A stretch of 64,000 nucleotides of DNA, taken from Nannochloris sp. 'desiccata'. Lineage: Eukaryota; Chlorophyta; Trebouxiophyceae; Chlorellales; Chlorellaceae. The stretch spans positions 744,001-808,000 of the forward strand of contig JAGTXX020000004.1 of the NCBI GenBank assembly GCA_019044685.2, in the 5' to 3' direction. This document shows, one piece after another, positions 42,134 to 51,603 of this stretch. Each line of letters opens with the position of its first letter. Within the stretch, counting starts at the first letter, position 1. The translations under genes and the position numbers were made by a program. The notes below the pieces were generated by a model that ran no database searches, was not told the origin of the DNA, and saw nothing but the letters and a program-made list of their open reading frames with translations.

Positions 42134-42472
42134 TGAGGCTTTGTTTTCCGTGTGTCACACAAAAGGGGAGTGGGTTCTGAACGTGATCACCATGGCAGCC
42201 AGTCCTTTTTAATGGCGGCAACTATTGTGGAATGAATGGATGTGCGAGGCTATATAATTCATTATGATTAAATGCTTCGTCTCAGACTCTCTCAGAGAGG
42301 AGATCTGCAGTCAGATCTGAACTTCTAGAATTGAGATATGTGAACATTTCTTTTGTTTTTCCCACGTTAAAAGAGCTAAATTGTTCTTAAAATTAAACAG
42401 AAATATATAATGCAAGGTTATATTGTCTAAGGTCAGAAGTACATCCGCGACCAATCCTTATCCGATCACAAG
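42134..42472. other. Gap with an inverted-repeat-rich spot
   Basis: 339 bases between two same-strand genes. Around 42280-42322 overlapping palindromes occur (CTCTCAGAGAG, AGATCTGCAGTCAGATCT, TCAGATCTGA). No coding signal. Confidence 0.4.
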
Positions 42473-43258
42473 ATGTCATCTTCACGAGAAAACCGAGCGA
42501 CGCGCTCCAATATTGATAAAAGTCGTATTTTTGCAAGTGGTGCAAATATGCATGTCTACAAAGGTGTCTATACTCGCGGTGAACGCTCTGGTGAGGAGTG
42601 TGTGTCCAAGGTTTTTAAGACCGGCAGCGTCTTTGAAAACGCCTTCTTTGCTGCTGAGCTCAAGGTAGTTGACGAGGCGCGTAGCATCATTGAGACCTTC
42701 AACGCCCAGAGGATCTTAAGTAATTCGACTATTCTAGTAAATATCCCGGAGGTTTGGGAATTCACATATACCAAAGAGAAAAATCTTGTAGAGCCCTTTA
42801 TCCAAAATTTTCAAAAATTCAACTCGAATACTGGCTGGACTCCCAGGAATGCAGACCCTTGGATGGAAGTCATGCAAGCTCTTAGCCATTACTCATACCA
42901 CATAACCAATGGTAGACTGCTCTTATGCGATCTACAAGGGGGGATCTACCAAGATGGGTTCATTTTAACCGATCCTGTGATCATTTCACAAGAACGAGGC
43001 GAGTACGGCCCAACTGACCTCGGCGAAGCAGGCATGGCTACGTTCTTTTCCCGTCACAAATGCAATCAATTTTGCAGTAAACGAGGGTGGAGCAGGCCAC
43101 AAAACGTAAAGGCGCACTTTGCAGCCCAGCAAGGGACATCTATGGAGCTAGTTGTACCGACCAGGTACACTCGTGCACCTTTGTCTCGACGGCAACCACA
43201 GTATAATCCTCCTATACAAGAGGAATATTCTTCTTCTGATTCTGATTCTTATTACTGA
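42473..43258 (+). CDS. Alpha-kinase (atypical protein kinase, MHCK/EEF2K family)
   Basis: An intronless 261-residue protein that is almost entirely one alpha-kinase domain. An N-terminal 'ASGANMHVYKGVYTR' precedes the ATP-lysine strand 'ECVSKVFK'. The catalytic core shows 'LLLCDLQGGIYQDGFILTDPVI' in pieces (DLQGG, LTDPVI), then 'GPTDLGEAGMATFFSRHKCN' and 'QFCSKRGW', which include the His/Cys zinc ligands and the Gly-rich loop of the family. Alpha-kinases phosphorylate helical substrates such as myosin heavy chain or elongation factor 2. They are rare in the green lineage. No calmodulin or Sel1 regions are attached, so it is not a full-length EEF2K. The Ser/Asp/Tyr tail (SSSDSDSYY) may be phosphorylated. 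Confidence 0.85.
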   Translation: MSSSRENRATRSNIDKSRIFASGANMHVYKGVYTRGERSGEECVSKVFKTGSVFENAFFAAELKVVDEARSIIETFNAQRILSNSTILVNIPEVWEFTYTKEKNLVEPFIQNFQKFNSNTGWTPRNADPWMEVMQALSHYSYHITNGRLLLCDLQGGIYQDGFILTDPVIISQERGEYGPTDLGEAGMATFFSRHKCNQFCSKRGWSRPQNVKAHFAAQQGTSMELVVPTRYTRAPLSRRQPQYNPPIQEEYSSSDSDSYY

Positions 43259-43466
43259 TGTATGAGAGAATACTACGTCCAAAATTGCTGAGTACTGTAA
43301 TGATTATATGAGGGTTTGCGTTTTATTATTAGGTCAAAATTTGTGTTTAGAAAGGACGGCGTTGAAAAGCAAATCTGATGAAAGCCACAAGAATTTATCT
43401 CAAGGAAACCATATTTACTGTATAATTCTGAAACTGTGTTTATTAAGAAGATACCGAACGTGTAAA

Positions 43467-44147
43467 ATGCAGGCTCTCGGTTCTCAGACGTTTGCAACGT
43501 CTAAAATTCAGATCAAAATGAATAGCAAGACCAGCATTTCTGGACTAACAGCAGTCGGCAGCAAGGTAAGAAGTGTTTAGTCTATTATAAATGGTGGAAT
43601 GCACCGGGATCTGCCAATTTTTGACTGAACACTCTCAATTCTTTACATCCCATCCCTAAATGTATCTATTCACAAACGACAGGCACCATTTAGGCCCATC
43701 TCCCGAGGTATTTGCCGGACAAAAGCCAGCTCTGAAGAATTACCCTCAACATCTACCACATCACAGGATGACGACCTTTTAATTGAACGGCAGATGGCCA
43801 AACGCCGCCCCAAAGCCAACCCCAAGACTCCCACCCCTCCTGCAGGCTCTTACAAAGTTATCTCCGCACAAAGAGATCAAGTCTACAGTGACGGTCCTCT
43901 TACAGACCTCCAGAAATTCGAAACTAATATTATATATTGGCTTGGATTCTTATTTTGCGTTATTTTAGGAGAAGGGATCTTCTTGGCCGGCTCGGGCTTT
44001 ATGAGCGTTGAAGCTGATCAGTTTGCTCAAGATGTTGTCTACCCTGCATTTTCACCTACTCTAGGGCTGTTTTTATTGTCCTCTAGTTTGTATGGACTTT
44101 GGAAAACTGGTGCAGGAAGGAAAGAAGGTGATGATAAGAAAGAATGA
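43467..44147 (+). CDS. LPA2: LPA2-like photosystem II assembly factor
   Basis: Thylakoid membrane protein needed for photosystem II (CP43) assembly. Exon 1 (43467-43565) encodes a Thr/Ser-rich transit peptide. Exon 2 (43683-44147) continues it and then the mature part; total about 187 residues. After 'AKRRPKANPKTPTPPAGS' come two membrane helices: 'IIYWLGFLFCVILGEGIFLAG' and 'FSPTLGLFLLSSSLYGLWK'. They are separated by 'SGFMSVEADQFAQDVVYP'. Spacing and sequence match plant LPA2 ('WLGLGIVILIEGIILAASGF' and 'VYPVFTP'). This is strong support for a photosynthetic green-lineage host. Confidence 0.87.
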
Positions 44148-44351
44148 AAATCTTAAGAACCGGCAGCTTTGAATTTTTATTTCATTTTCAAAAGCATTTT
44201 ACTCCTATATTTTTCACTGTTGTTGCTTTATTATTATTACTACAAGAATCTCAGTGAAAGTAACCGATCGTACAGAAATAAACAACTATCATAGTAATAA
44301 ACTCATCTATCGATAGTATATAAGCTACAGAAACTTAAAATTATATTACTA

Positions 44352-47123
44352 TTACACAGCAGCCCCCGCCTCAACCAAGGTCTCAGTACTCATATCGCTA
44401 TCACTGCTGCTGTGACCACTGCCAATGACCTCATCTAATCGGTACATCCCCATCAACGGATCCGCACTACTACATTTCACTTTAAACCTCGTTCCAGGGC
44501 TGGCCGGGCGTGCAACTTTAACTAAACACTCCAAACCCAAATCCTCCAGGAGCACCCTTGCAAGCCCTGCTTCCTGTTTAAACCACCCCAAACACATGGC
44601 ATCCCAGGAGGCATTGGCATCCTTCGCCTTGGCACCTTTAAAATAATGTGCTATCCAGTACGATTGAGCATCTCGCTCTAATCTTGAAACGCGTTGAGTG
44701 GTGACTCCCAGCTCCGACAATACATCAGTCATCATTTGTAAAGAAAACGGAGGCAAGTCCCCTCGTAACGCTGCTTTTAATTGCCAGTGAGCTAATAGAT
44801 CCCCATATCTACGGATAGGAGAGGTTACCTGGGTATATGCATCCAAACCCAGGCCAGCATGGCGGACTGGGCTATCAGCAGCCGTGATGCTGCGGGTCAT
44901 GGTCCCACGAAGCAACGCCATACGACAGGGACCCTCTGGTACTGCTTCTAATTCCTCTTGTGAGGGCAATACAGGGTCAGATTGCCCACGATACGGTAAT
45001 GGCACTTGTAAATGATCACCTAAACGGGCGCAAACCTCCCCTGCTAAAATCATCATTTCAGCTACAAGTTGGCGGGACAAACTTTCTTCCACGTTGACCG
45101 CCGTCATCGTCACTTTGGGAAGAAAGTCAAAGTCTGAATCATTGGAATTCACAACCTCCATTTTCGGTTCAGGCAAGGCAATTTCTACTGATCCGTTGGC
45201 AGCACGGTAGAGACGCCGGGCTTTGGCGGCAAGGTGGAGAGCATGCACAGCAGGCTCTTCATCTGCAGTACACTCTTCCAGTATTTCATCAGTCATATCG
45301 TAAGTCAATCGTACAGTAGGCACAATAGTAGAAGGATTTACTTGTACAGAATCAGCTACCACAGCGCCAGTCGTCGCATCCAGGATACAACTTATACTCA
45401 AAGCGCAGCTTTCGGCGCCCTGCCGTAAACTAAATGGACCCGTTGCTAAAGAAAGAGGAAACATGGGAATCATTCCATTCGCTAAATAAAGAGTTTTACT
45501 ACGACGACGTGCTTCAGAATCTAACGCATCGTGGGGCTGCACCCATCGAGTGGGGTCTGCCACATGAATCCAAACTTTTATTCCTTTCCATTCTTCTTCA
45601 TCGCTTTCTTCAGAAGTACCATTATCAGTACCACCACTACCCTCCCTGCTTTTATTACTTTCTTTACTGCTGCTATAAGTAACCATCTCTGCGGATAATC
45701 CATCGTCGATTTCAGTGGTGCTTTCATCATCGATAGTCACTACATGCAGAGCGGTGAAGTCTTGCCTTGTTGCAGCGTCTAAATCCACTGGGGGTGTGGT
45801 TACTAAGCGTGTCGCCATATCTTCTAAAATTGCCGGGAAGCGTTCAGTCAATCCACTCGATACTAAGTTTAATTGAACATGCGCTGGCCAGTATCCTGCA
45901 TCTTGCAGAAGCTCAGCAGCACCTTGAGGGGTGCGCTGAACCCCTGCCGCAGAGAGAACTGAAACGATTTCGGCTCGTTGCTTCTCGCTATAGCTTCCGC
46001 TATTGATGGACTCTTCCCCTGGGTTGCTAGACATTCCGAGAGCAAAGGCCTCTAAAGCTTGGAGTCTAGGGCCATGGATGCCATTCTTCCACTCTTCTTG
46101 TGTCGGTCGCTGCTTTCTAGGCAATTTCTTAGCTGTAGTGACCTCACTAAGGAACTGTGTCTGCAGTTCTTCAGCTGCCTGTGCTAACTCTGCAGCTCTG
46201 AGTAAAGACCGCACATCAGCTTCTGATCGAGCTGCATACATGGGGGGATGCCTTCCCGCTTGTTTGAAATACAACACATCCGTTAATAACAGTTTATAAG
46301 CTGCAGCTATAGCTGCGGGGGTAGCAGAATTGAACAACAGCTCAGACATCTCGGGGACTGTGTAGATGGCTCCCGGCTCTGAGAGCTCCCACGCCAAGGC
46401 TATTAAAGCTTCATTGATGCATACATCCTGCTTTTCAGAAGCTTCTTTTGAGATGATTGACATCTGTGCAGCAGTAAAATTCCCTCCAGGAAGTACATAA
46501 GCGATTTCTCGTTCGCGAATGCAGCGAACAGCCCCGCTTTCATCTTCTATTTCCCAAAATGGTGAGTTGCTGCCGCCACCGCCTTTGGGCGAGAGGCGGA
46601 GAACCAAGCCAAGAGCATAAGAGCCGTTGTTTAATTTAAATTCAACAAGACGGCCTTCTTGGATTTTATCTGCAGAGTCTTGTGCGAGGGCGACATCTTC
46701 AGCTGCAGTGGCGAGATTGCGGCGAGGCCCGTTGCCAGAGGCAGAGGTGGTAAGGCTTGATCCTCGAGTGTTTTGAAAAAGGTTGCCAGTGGTGGCTGAG
46801 GAGAGTCCTAGTCCAGCGCTAGAGAAATACTGCCGGATAGAAGGTGTGAATACTGGTGCTACGAGATTTAGTGATGATGATCTAGGCTGTGCTGCTGCTG
46901 CAGGGGCAGCAGAAGGAGATACATGGGCGGTGGCACCGGAAGGTGCTGCATGGAAACCTCGTAAGGAACTGAGGCTGGTTGGTCCCATTGCTATTCCAGG
47001 GCCTCTGAGAACATGCAAGAGGTCAGATCTACTTGTTGGAAGGATTTCAAGGGTTGCGCTCCTCGCTAACTTTGATAATTTTGCCAGCAATGCCTGGACA
47101 ATTATCAATTCAGCACCCTGCAT
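44352..47123 (-). CDS. RNR1: Organellar exoribonuclease II/R (RNB domain)
   Basis: 3'-5' exoribonuclease of the RNase II/R family, in plants (RNR1) acting in chloroplast and mitochondrial RNA maturation. One open exon from the ATG at 47123 encodes 923 residues. The first 110 are Ala/Ser/Arg-rich, as in a transit peptide. The RNB catalytic domain contains 'TIDDESTTEIDDGLSAE', with the Mg-binding Asp residues, 'VWIHVADPTRWVQPHDALD' and 'LYLANGMIPMFPLSLATG'. The later core has 'VTSPIRRYGDLLAHWQLKAAL'. The C-terminal S1-like region is short. A longer N-terminus through a spliced upstream exon cannot be excluded. Confidence 0.88.
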   Translation of the reverse strand: MQGAELIIVQALLAKLSKLARSATLEILPTSRSDLLHVLRGPGIAMGPTSLSSLRGFHAAPSGATAHVSPSAAPAAAAQPRSSSLNLVAPVFTPSIRQYFSSAGLGLSSATTGNLFQNTRGSSLTTSASGNGPRRNLATAAEDVALAQDSADKIQEGRLVEFKLNNGSYALGLVLRLSPKGGGGSNSPFWEIEDESGAVRCIREREIAYVLPGGNFTAAQMSIISKEASEKQDVCINEALIALAWELSEPGAIYTVPEMSELLFNSATPAAIAAAYKLLLTDVLYFKQAGRHPPMYAARSEADVRSLLRAAELAQAAEELQTQFLSEVTTAKKLPRKQRPTQEEWKNGIHGPRLQALEAFALGMSSNPGEESINSGSYSEKQRAEIVSVLSAAGVQRTPQGAAELLQDAGYWPAHVQLNLVSSGLTERFPAILEDMATRLVTTPPVDLDAATRQDFTALHVVTIDDESTTEIDDGLSAEMVTYSSSKESNKSREGSGGTDNGTSEESDEEEWKGIKVWIHVADPTRWVQPHDALDSEARRRSKTLYLANGMIPMFPLSLATGPFSLRQGAESCALSISCILDATTGAVVADSVQVNPSTIVPTVRLTYDMTDEILEECTADEEPAVHALHLAAKARRLYRAANGSVEIALPEPKMEVVNSNDSDFDFLPKVTMTAVNVEESLSRQLVAEMMILAGEVCARLGDHLQVPLPYRGQSDPVLPSQEELEAVPEGPCRMALLRGTMTRSITAADSPVRHAGLGLDAYTQVTSPIRRYGDLLAHWQLKAALRGDLPPFSLQMMTDVLSELGVTTQRVSRLERDAQSYWIAHYFKGAKAKDANASWDAMCLGWFKQEAGLARVLLEDLGLECLVKVARPASPGTRFKVKCSSADPLMGMYRLDEVIGSGHSSSDSDMSTETLVEAGAAV

Positions 47124-47366
47124 GACATGAAACACAGGGCTTGAGGCTGTTCACTGCCATACCCACTACTCTAAAATGCAATTTTACTCAGCTCAATTTT
47201 GCCCGGAGTTGGATTTATGCCATATTTCGAAATGGGCACTTACATTTCGTCCCAAATTCGTCTCCCTTGACCCTGGCATTGTTTTCAATTGCATATTTCT
47301 AGCGAAGCCACAAGTCTGAAACGGTCTCTTTATCTTTGAAGCGATTGGAGCAACTAAATAACAAAA

Positions 47367-47993
47367 ATGGTGAGCCGTTGAGCTTTCAAAAGCTGCGATA
47401 TTATTAGAAATGCTGGGCTTGGAGGCGGATGGCAGCCTTTAAGTGTACTTCTTTTTTATTTGATATGATGGAGGCCTGTGCGTTTAATTCACAGCCTCAG
47501 ATATTAAGGAACGCATGGTGGTGGTTGGAGCCCTAGACATTAACATCAGGTGCTGCAAATCATTATTTATGATGTAGCACCGTGATGATGTTATGTTCAG
47601 CGCTCCGCTGTGTATCGGCGGACAAGGCTGAACACATATATTGCCAAAACATACATTCTTATAGTATCTGGGATGGGAGTTGGCAGCATAGAACACCAAC
47701 TAAAATATTTTATTATGCATCTTTAACGTTGAAATTTTAAGTGGCCTTTTTTTGACACCTTTTCTTGTTCTTTTTATTTTTCGCAGCCCAAGCAAATCGA
47801 GGAAATTAAGGAGTTCCTCCTTACGGCTCGCCGCAAGGACGCTAGATCCGTCAAGATCAAGAAGACTGGTGATGTCACCAAGTTCAAGGTCCGCTGCAGC
47901 CGCTACCTCTATACCCTTTGCGTTACTGACTCCGACAAGGCTGATAAGCTCAAGCAATCTCTCCCCCCGGGTCTTCAGGTTCAGGAGATTTGA
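47367..47993 (+). CDS. RPL38: Ribosomal protein eL38
   Basis: 60S subunit protein of 69 residues. Exon 1 is just the ATG (47367-47369), followed by GTGAGC, a 417-base intron and exon 2 (47787-47993), which begins '[20 protein letters not shown]' and ends '[10 protein letters not shown]'. An intron directly after the initiator ATG is common in ribosomal protein genes. Codon use is biased towards C/G-ending codons compared with neighbours, as expected for very high expression. It converges with the thioredoxin gene, leaving only 111 bases between stops. Confidence 0.97.
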
Positions 47994-48021
47994 GCGTGTA
48001 GTATGTTTGAATTCATAAACG

Positions 48022-48026
48022 TGTAA
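48022..48026 (+). promoter_or_regulatory. TGTAA poly(A) signal of eL38
   Basis: TGTAA 29 bases after the stop codon of the eL38 gene, a textbook chlorophyte position. Confidence 0.65.
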
Positions 48027-48104
48027 TATATAGTCTAGTAACATTTACACTGTAGACGAGAAAACTGAGGAACAAATAAACAAAGCCACTGTACAGTACT
48101 TAGA

Positions 48105-48527
48105 TCACAGGTCACTCATATCTTCGACCATCTTCTGGAGCTGATTCCTATCAGCCCCTGAAAAGGCATGCACTTTCTTATCTCCTTTCAAACTAACAAA
48201 GGTTGGGACCGCCGCCACTGAATAGTCGGCAACAATATTAGTCACTGCATGGTTGTCAATATCTAGTTTCACAAAGTCCAGGTCAGTATGCTTGCCAGCA
48301 AGCTCTTCAAGAACCGGGGCAATCATTTTGCAAGGTGGGCACCACACAGCTGTGAACTGAACGATTGCTGGGCGGCCGGAAGACGTTGAGTTCTTAACTA
48401 ATTCATCCCACTGAGTAGTGTTCGTAATTTCCTTTATTTTACTACCGGAGGCAAACCCAGTAGTTTGAGTGAATGCATACCTGCTAGATACGAGTTTACG
48501 ACGCAGTTGTGTAGCTATGAGAGACAT
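48105..48527 (-). CDS. Thioredoxin, probably mitochondrial
   Basis: Dithiol oxidoreductase of 140 residues, intronless. The active site 'WCPPCK' lies at residues 62-67, with redox cysteines 63 and 66. The cis-proline loop is 'AAVPTF'. The N-terminal 28 residues ('MSLIATQLRRKLVSSRYAF') are basic and free of acids, as in a mitochondrial presequence. The WCPPC variant, rather than WCGPC, is found in some plant h/o-type and fungal thioredoxins. Confidence 0.93.
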   Translation of the reverse strand: MSLIATQLRRKLVSSRYAFTQTTGFASGSKIKEITNTTQWDELVKNSTSSGRPAIVQFTAVWCPPCKMIAPVLEELAGKHTDLDFVKLDIDNHAVTNIVADYSVAAVPTFVSLKGDKKVHAFSGADRNQLQKMVEDMSDL

Positions 48528-48791
48528 TTGACTTTTGACGTTATGTGATCTGAGAAACGAGTTCGGTCTCTTTAGGGCTGCTGGTTAGCACAGATTGATT
48601 ATCTCAATGCCGACCTAAAATTTGGTATCTTCTAAGTCGCCAGGATTGCCTGCCTATGTGGCCACGCACCGCCTCTTTCTTAACGGGCATTTGGAAATTG
48701 CTGGAAACTCTACATTTTTGCTCTCTACGTCGCGTTTTACTTACATTTGATTGCGTTTACCCTCATTCTGTAAGTTGCAGAAGTCTCAATA

Positions 48792-49775
48792 ATGGGGATG
48801 GAGGACGCAGATATGATGGATGTTGGCACTCATTGCCAATTTCGTCCCGAATGCAACCAACTTGATTTCTTACCCTTCAAGTGTTCAGGATGCAAGCAAA
48901 TTTTCTGCCAAGAGCACTGTACAGCTGCAGCACACAGATGTCCAAACGCAGAGTCTGATGTCCAAGTAATTGTTTGCCCTGTTTGTGCCTTGGCCGTAAG
49001 ATTGGTGCCGAACGAGGATCCAAACGCCACCTTTGAGAGGCACCAACGCTCTGGCTGCAACCCTGCTAATTACGCCAAAGTTCACAAGAAGAAAAAGTGC
49101 ACTGTCAAACTTTGCAAAGAGAAATTAGTAACTACAAATTCAATCATATGTAAAGATTGCGGTGCACTGACCTGTCTCCGACACCGGCTAGCTGAAGATC
49201 ACAGTTGCCCTGGCCCACGGGTGCTGCCACCTTCTGGGTTTAGAGCAGCTTTTGGAAACTTCTTTACTGGATTTAATACTACTAATGGCAACACTACTAG
49301 CAGTAATGGTAATACAGCAGCTGGGAAAGCAGCCACAACAACAGCAGCAACACCAACAACAACTTCTAGGATGATGTCGGCAAAAAGCAAAGTGAGCTCT
49401 GTAGCAAAGCAAGCAAGCAATTCTCTCCAAACACAATTACAAGACTATAGATCATCCCATAGGAATAAAAATAATCCTGCTTCTCCTACAACGACAAATA
49501 GCACCCCTGCTGCCGCTGCCTCTGAACGGTGCCCACAATGCGGAGAGAGGTTTTGCACCGTTCAAGCGCTGATAGACCACGCATCTTCTGCTCATTCAAA
49601 CGGTTGGGCAAGCGGAATTGGTCTACCTGTACGCCCGTCGAGTACTGCTACTGGTGGGATTGAACGGTGTCCGCATTGTTCTGCTAGTTTTGATGATCCA
49701 GTAGCTTTAGTACACCATGTAGAAAGCACGCACAGGGGTTGTAGCAAAGAGGGCGAGGCGTGTGTACTTCTTTGA
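48792..49775 (+). CDS. AN1/C2H2 zinc-finger stress-associated-like protein ending in a CaaX box
   Basis: 327 residues. Two AN1 fingers: residues about 14-60 ('HCQFRPECNQLDFLPFKC', 'IFCQEHCTAAAHRCP') and about 105-145 ('CTVKLCKEKL', 'CKDCGALTCLRHRLAEDHSC'). A Thr/Asn/Ser-rich linker follows, then two C2H2 fingers, 'CPQCGERFCTVQALIDHASS' and 'CPHCSASFDDPVALVHHVES'. This order (AN1-AN1-C2H2-C2H2) is that of plant SAP11/SAP13 and animal ZFAND2. The last four residues, CVLL, fit a CaaX motif for geranylgeranylation, as in membrane-associated ZFAND2B, which is prenylated. Likely role: proteasome or ER-associated stress handling. Confidence 0.88.
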   Translation: MGMEDADMMDVGTHCQFRPECNQLDFLPFKCSGCKQIFCQEHCTAAAHRCPNAESDVQVIVCPVCALAVRLVPNEDPNATFERHQRSGCNPANYAKVHKKKKCTVKLCKEKLVTTNSIICKDCGALTCLRHRLAEDHSCPGPRVLPPSGFRAAFGNFFTGFNTTNGNTTSSNGNTAAGKAATTTAATPTTTSRMMSAKSKVSSVAKQASNSLQTQLQDYRSSHRNKNNPASPTTTNSTPAAAASERCPQCGERFCTVQALIDHASSAHSNGWASGIGLPVRPSSTATGGIERCPHCSASFDDPVALVHHVESTHRGCSKEGEACVLL

Positions 49776-49966
49776 TAAATACACTATTGGATTATTTATT
49801 TATTTATTTATTACTCTCTTTATTTATCCCTTTAGTAGTCTGTTTTTAAACCAGTATGTTTTCACAGTTAGATATGAGTCTTTAAGCTTAGAAAACAAGT
49901 ACAATTCTTCAATCCAAGACTTGAAATATGGAAAAAGAAGGCGAACAAAAAGTATCTGGTTTGTTC

Positions 49967-51440
49967 TTATGACAACTTAAAATCACGTGCTGGCAAGATC
50001 TGCCCTGTACATTCTCCAAACCCAATTCTATACCCTTCCCCTTGACAATACCCAGTCAACGTCACCACATCTCCATCTTCCAAAAAGGTTCTTTCCACTT
50101 GATCACCACTTTCTTGCAAAATAATTTTCTTTTCACCGCTCCATGTCAATTCTAACAAACAGCCTTGCTCTCCATCCCCTGCTGTGCTGAGCGTTCCCGT
50201 GCCTAGTAAATCTCCAGGGCGGAGGTTACACCCACCAGCTGTATGGTGGGCAATCATTTGAGGGAGAGTCCAGTACAATGTCCTCATATTAGACCTTGTT
50301 ATCGTCGAAGGAGCGGCGGTGGCCGAGGCGACCTCAGATGCAGCAGTAGTATTTGGAGCGATTGAAGCCTCTAATCTAATATCGAAATTACAATTCGACA
50401 ACGCAGAACTCGATTCTGGTGTCAAATATGGTAAAATTGGAGGATCTTTCGGTGGAGCTGGCGTTTTAAACGGTTCTAAAGCCTCTAAAGTGACGACCCA
50501 CGGTGAAATTGATGTCGCCCAATTTTTTGCAGTGAAAGGACCCAAGGGAACGTACTCCCACTTTTGTATATCACGTGCGCTCCAGTCATTGAGCAGTACA
50601 AACCCAAACATATGATCTACTGCAGAATTAATGGAAATTGGGTCACCGAGACTATTCCCTGGGCCTCCAATGAAGCATCCCAATTCGAGTTCGAAATCCA
50701 ACACACTGCTCGGTTGAAAAATTGGCGCCGGTGGAGTCGTTTTCTCACTTGTTTTAGGTTGAATTTGGCCCCAAGGACGGCGTACATTTGTCCCTGAAAT
50801 GACAATAGACGATGCACGACCATGGTATGCTACAGGGAGATGCAACCAATTAGGGTTTAAAGGGTTTTCAGGGCCACGAAACATGAGACCACAATTGACG
50901 GCATGTTCTTTTGAGCAGAAAAAATCAGTATAATCGCCGATTGTAGCTGGTAAATGCATGGTAGCGGTCTTTTGCAGTACAAGAGCTTCAGCACAGAGGT
51001 GTTGGTTGTCTCGCAGCAAGGGTTCGTCAACTGATAGAAGATGCTGAATCGTGGAGCGAGCTTCAAGCCAAGTGGGGCGGCCCGTCGCCATGAATGCATT
51101 CAGCGTGCTCTGTAGAGAGGAACAACGGTATTGTCGATTTGAGACAGGTATAAGCGCGAGAGACATAAGCAGAAACACGGCCAATCAAAAGAGAATAAAC
51201 AGAAGAAGGTTGCAGTGATCAGAATCTAACCTGTTCTAAACATCCGACAGTTTTCTGATCTCGGAGAAGTGGACCTTTAAATAAACCCGCTTTGCTGATT
51301 GCCCTGAGGTCTAGAATATAATCACCGATAGCTACACCGATCCGAGGTGATGGATCGTTTGCCGTGCTAAATACACCATATGGGAGATTTTGTAATGGGA
51401 AATGGCTTTGTGGAGCGACCTCTACAAAGCTCGCCTGCAT
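49967..51440 (-). CDS. FAH: Fumarylacetoacetase
   Basis: Last enzyme of tyrosine degradation, hydrolysing fumarylacetoacetate to fumarate and acetoacetate. Exon 1 (51440-51231) contains '[11 protein letters not shown]', the typical N-terminal domain start. Exon 2 (51109-49967) continues after 'CLEQ' with '[14 protein letters not shown]'. Family motifs: '[14 protein letters not shown]' (catalytic His and metal ligand), '[15 protein letters not shown]', '[11 protein letters not shown]' and '[20 protein letters not shown]'. A C-terminal '[13 protein letters not shown]' follows. About 450 residues, somewhat longer than human FAH (419) because of an Ala/Thr-rich loop near '[14 protein letters not shown]'. 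Confidence 0.95.
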
Positions 51441-51603
51441 CGTAAATGATATTTATTAATCTCAAATTATTCATGTAAAGCCTGTAAAGAAGTTCTTGGT
51501 TTGCCTTTTCGTTTCGAGGAGACATTTCCCCTCGAAACTTGCCAGGACAGCCTTTCGCCGCCTCGTCTCAAGATTTTTGCTTACATATCAAAAAAAAAAA
51601 AAA

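Noticed and set aside
47582..47631. C/D-box snoRNA-like pair (GTGATGA ... CTGA) in the eL38 intron
   Set aside because: Spacing is only about 40 bases, no C'/D' pair is seen and the flanks cannot form a terminal stem.
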